64,000 nt of DNA from contig NC_065532.1 in NCBI RefSeq assembly GCF_020184175.1, positions 29,512,001 through 29,576,000 of the forward strand, in the 5' to 3' direction. Positions within the stretch are counted from its first letter, which is position 1, and each line of letters opens with the position of its first letter. The position numbers and the translations under genes were made by a program. This DNA is from Aphis gossypii (lineage: Eukaryota; Arthropoda; Insecta; Hemiptera; Aphididae). This document shows, in pieces, positions 63,080 to 64,000 of this stretch. The notes under the pieces are model-generated. The model did no database searches. It was not told where the DNA came from and was given only the letters and a program-made list of their open reading frames with translations.

Positions 63080-64000
63080 TTAAAATAAGTGACTCTGTGA
63101 TATTCTATTTCCTAAATAGTGGTTTAAATAGTTGATGTTATTTTTTTCAGGGCTGTTAATAAATTGTTGTTTTATATTTCATGACTATACAATTGTTTAT
63201 AATTCTCACAAAATTTCTGGATACCGATTCTAACTAAAAATGTTCACTTTTTAATGATTCATAGATATACCTGAATTCCATTAAACTATTTTTTATCGTG
63301 TTTTTTTTTACAAAAAACATTTATGTCAATGACTATGTGTTGTACTTACACATACAACTGCCTAAGGACAAAATAATTTCATTCATAGAATACCACCACG
63401 TCTAGAAAACCATACACATAGAATATATTAAACTTTGATTTAGTTCTGAGATTATTTTTTTCTATTTGTACCTATATCATTTATTTCTTATTTTCTGTTA
63501 CATTTATTACTTAAATTTTGTTCATAATTTATATATATAGCCTGTCAACATTTTCGTTCAGCGTTACAAAAAATAAATAAATATAATGAGTTAAGCTAAT
63601 AATTATTTTTCTATAATATTTGTAGTATTATATTCACGTATAATTATTATCTTAAAAAATACTTGCCATTTTTAAGATTATTTACAAAATTAAAAAGATT
63701 GACAGCCATGGTTGTAATAAAATAGTATAAATTATATATATTGTTGAATTTTTCTCTTGAATTGTTAAATTCAAATAGAACTTTAACTTAATTTTTGGTA
63801 GTTTAATTGTCAGTTTAAAATTATATATCTTCAATAAATTGAAAATATTTTATTTATTTTTAAAAACATACGTAATTTGTATTATAAACAACACAAATAT
63901 GTTGTGAATAATTGTTTTTGAACCATTAGTTATAAATTTATAATAATAAATTTCAATAAGTTAACAAATAGATGGAAAATTATAGTCTATGAAGAAACTT
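63080..64000. other. AT-rich spacer to the window end
   Basis: No gene, repeat end or RNA gene recognised. Confidence 0.5.

Noticed and set aside
1..64000. CRISPR arrays, bacterial operons, tRNA and rRNA genes
   Set aside because: No regularly spaced repeats, ribosome-binding sites, tRNA T-loop/anticodon patterns or rRNA blocks were seen; the window is eukaryotic nuclear DNA.

Overview
The window is very AT-rich, repeat-scarred nuclear DNA of an animal, most likely an insect. An aphid or close hemipteran relative is my best guess, from base composition, repeat style and a spliced animal-type glycerol kinase. There is no operon structure, ribosome-binding site or tRNA/rRNA that I could recognise. 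Only one gene can be supported confidently; most long reading frames are chance products of AT-rich sequence.

The gene is a three-exon glycerol kinase-family gene on the + strand (26624-27209, 29071-29580, 29853-30391; both introns phase 1). It encodes 544 residues, which is full family length, with a hydrophobic C-terminal tail suited to membrane anchoring. The fold-defining segments are kept, including one FGGY signature. The residues that bind ATP-Mg, act as catalytic base or form the T-G phosphate loop are replaced, so it looks like a catalytically dead paralogue with an intact reading frame. About 1.7 kb downstream, 216 bp of its second exon with its splice acceptor is present again in inverted orientation (30953-31168), with three mismatches and no gaps.

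The left part (1-16 kb) is AT-rich spacer with a possible partial coding end at the left edge, a short coding-like stretch after a hairpin (5.1 kb), an inverted-repeat element (9.0-9.46 kb), and a possible transcription unit with a TCAGT initiator and donor at 11.93-12.09 kb and a 144-codon open frame at 13.7-14.15 kb. A CpG-rich island lies at 16.1-16.44 kb. From 16.5 to 26.5 kb is a gene desert. From 31 to 37 kb is a transposon graveyard: a 1.4-1.5 kb non-coding interspersed repeat, a 239-bp hAT-type MITE with a perfect 8-bp target duplication, and a pogo/Tigger transposase C-terminus. From 37 to 58 kb is mostly empty, with a second CpG-rich block at 43.3 kb and a piggyBac-like transposase relic at 55.5 kb. 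From 58 to 60.7 kb three pieces of the same interspersed repeat lie head to tail. The right end holds two short coding-like relics (61.4 and 62.75-63.08 kb).

I see no multi-gene system here. The most interesting object is the decayed-active-site glycerol kinase and its inverted partial copy.
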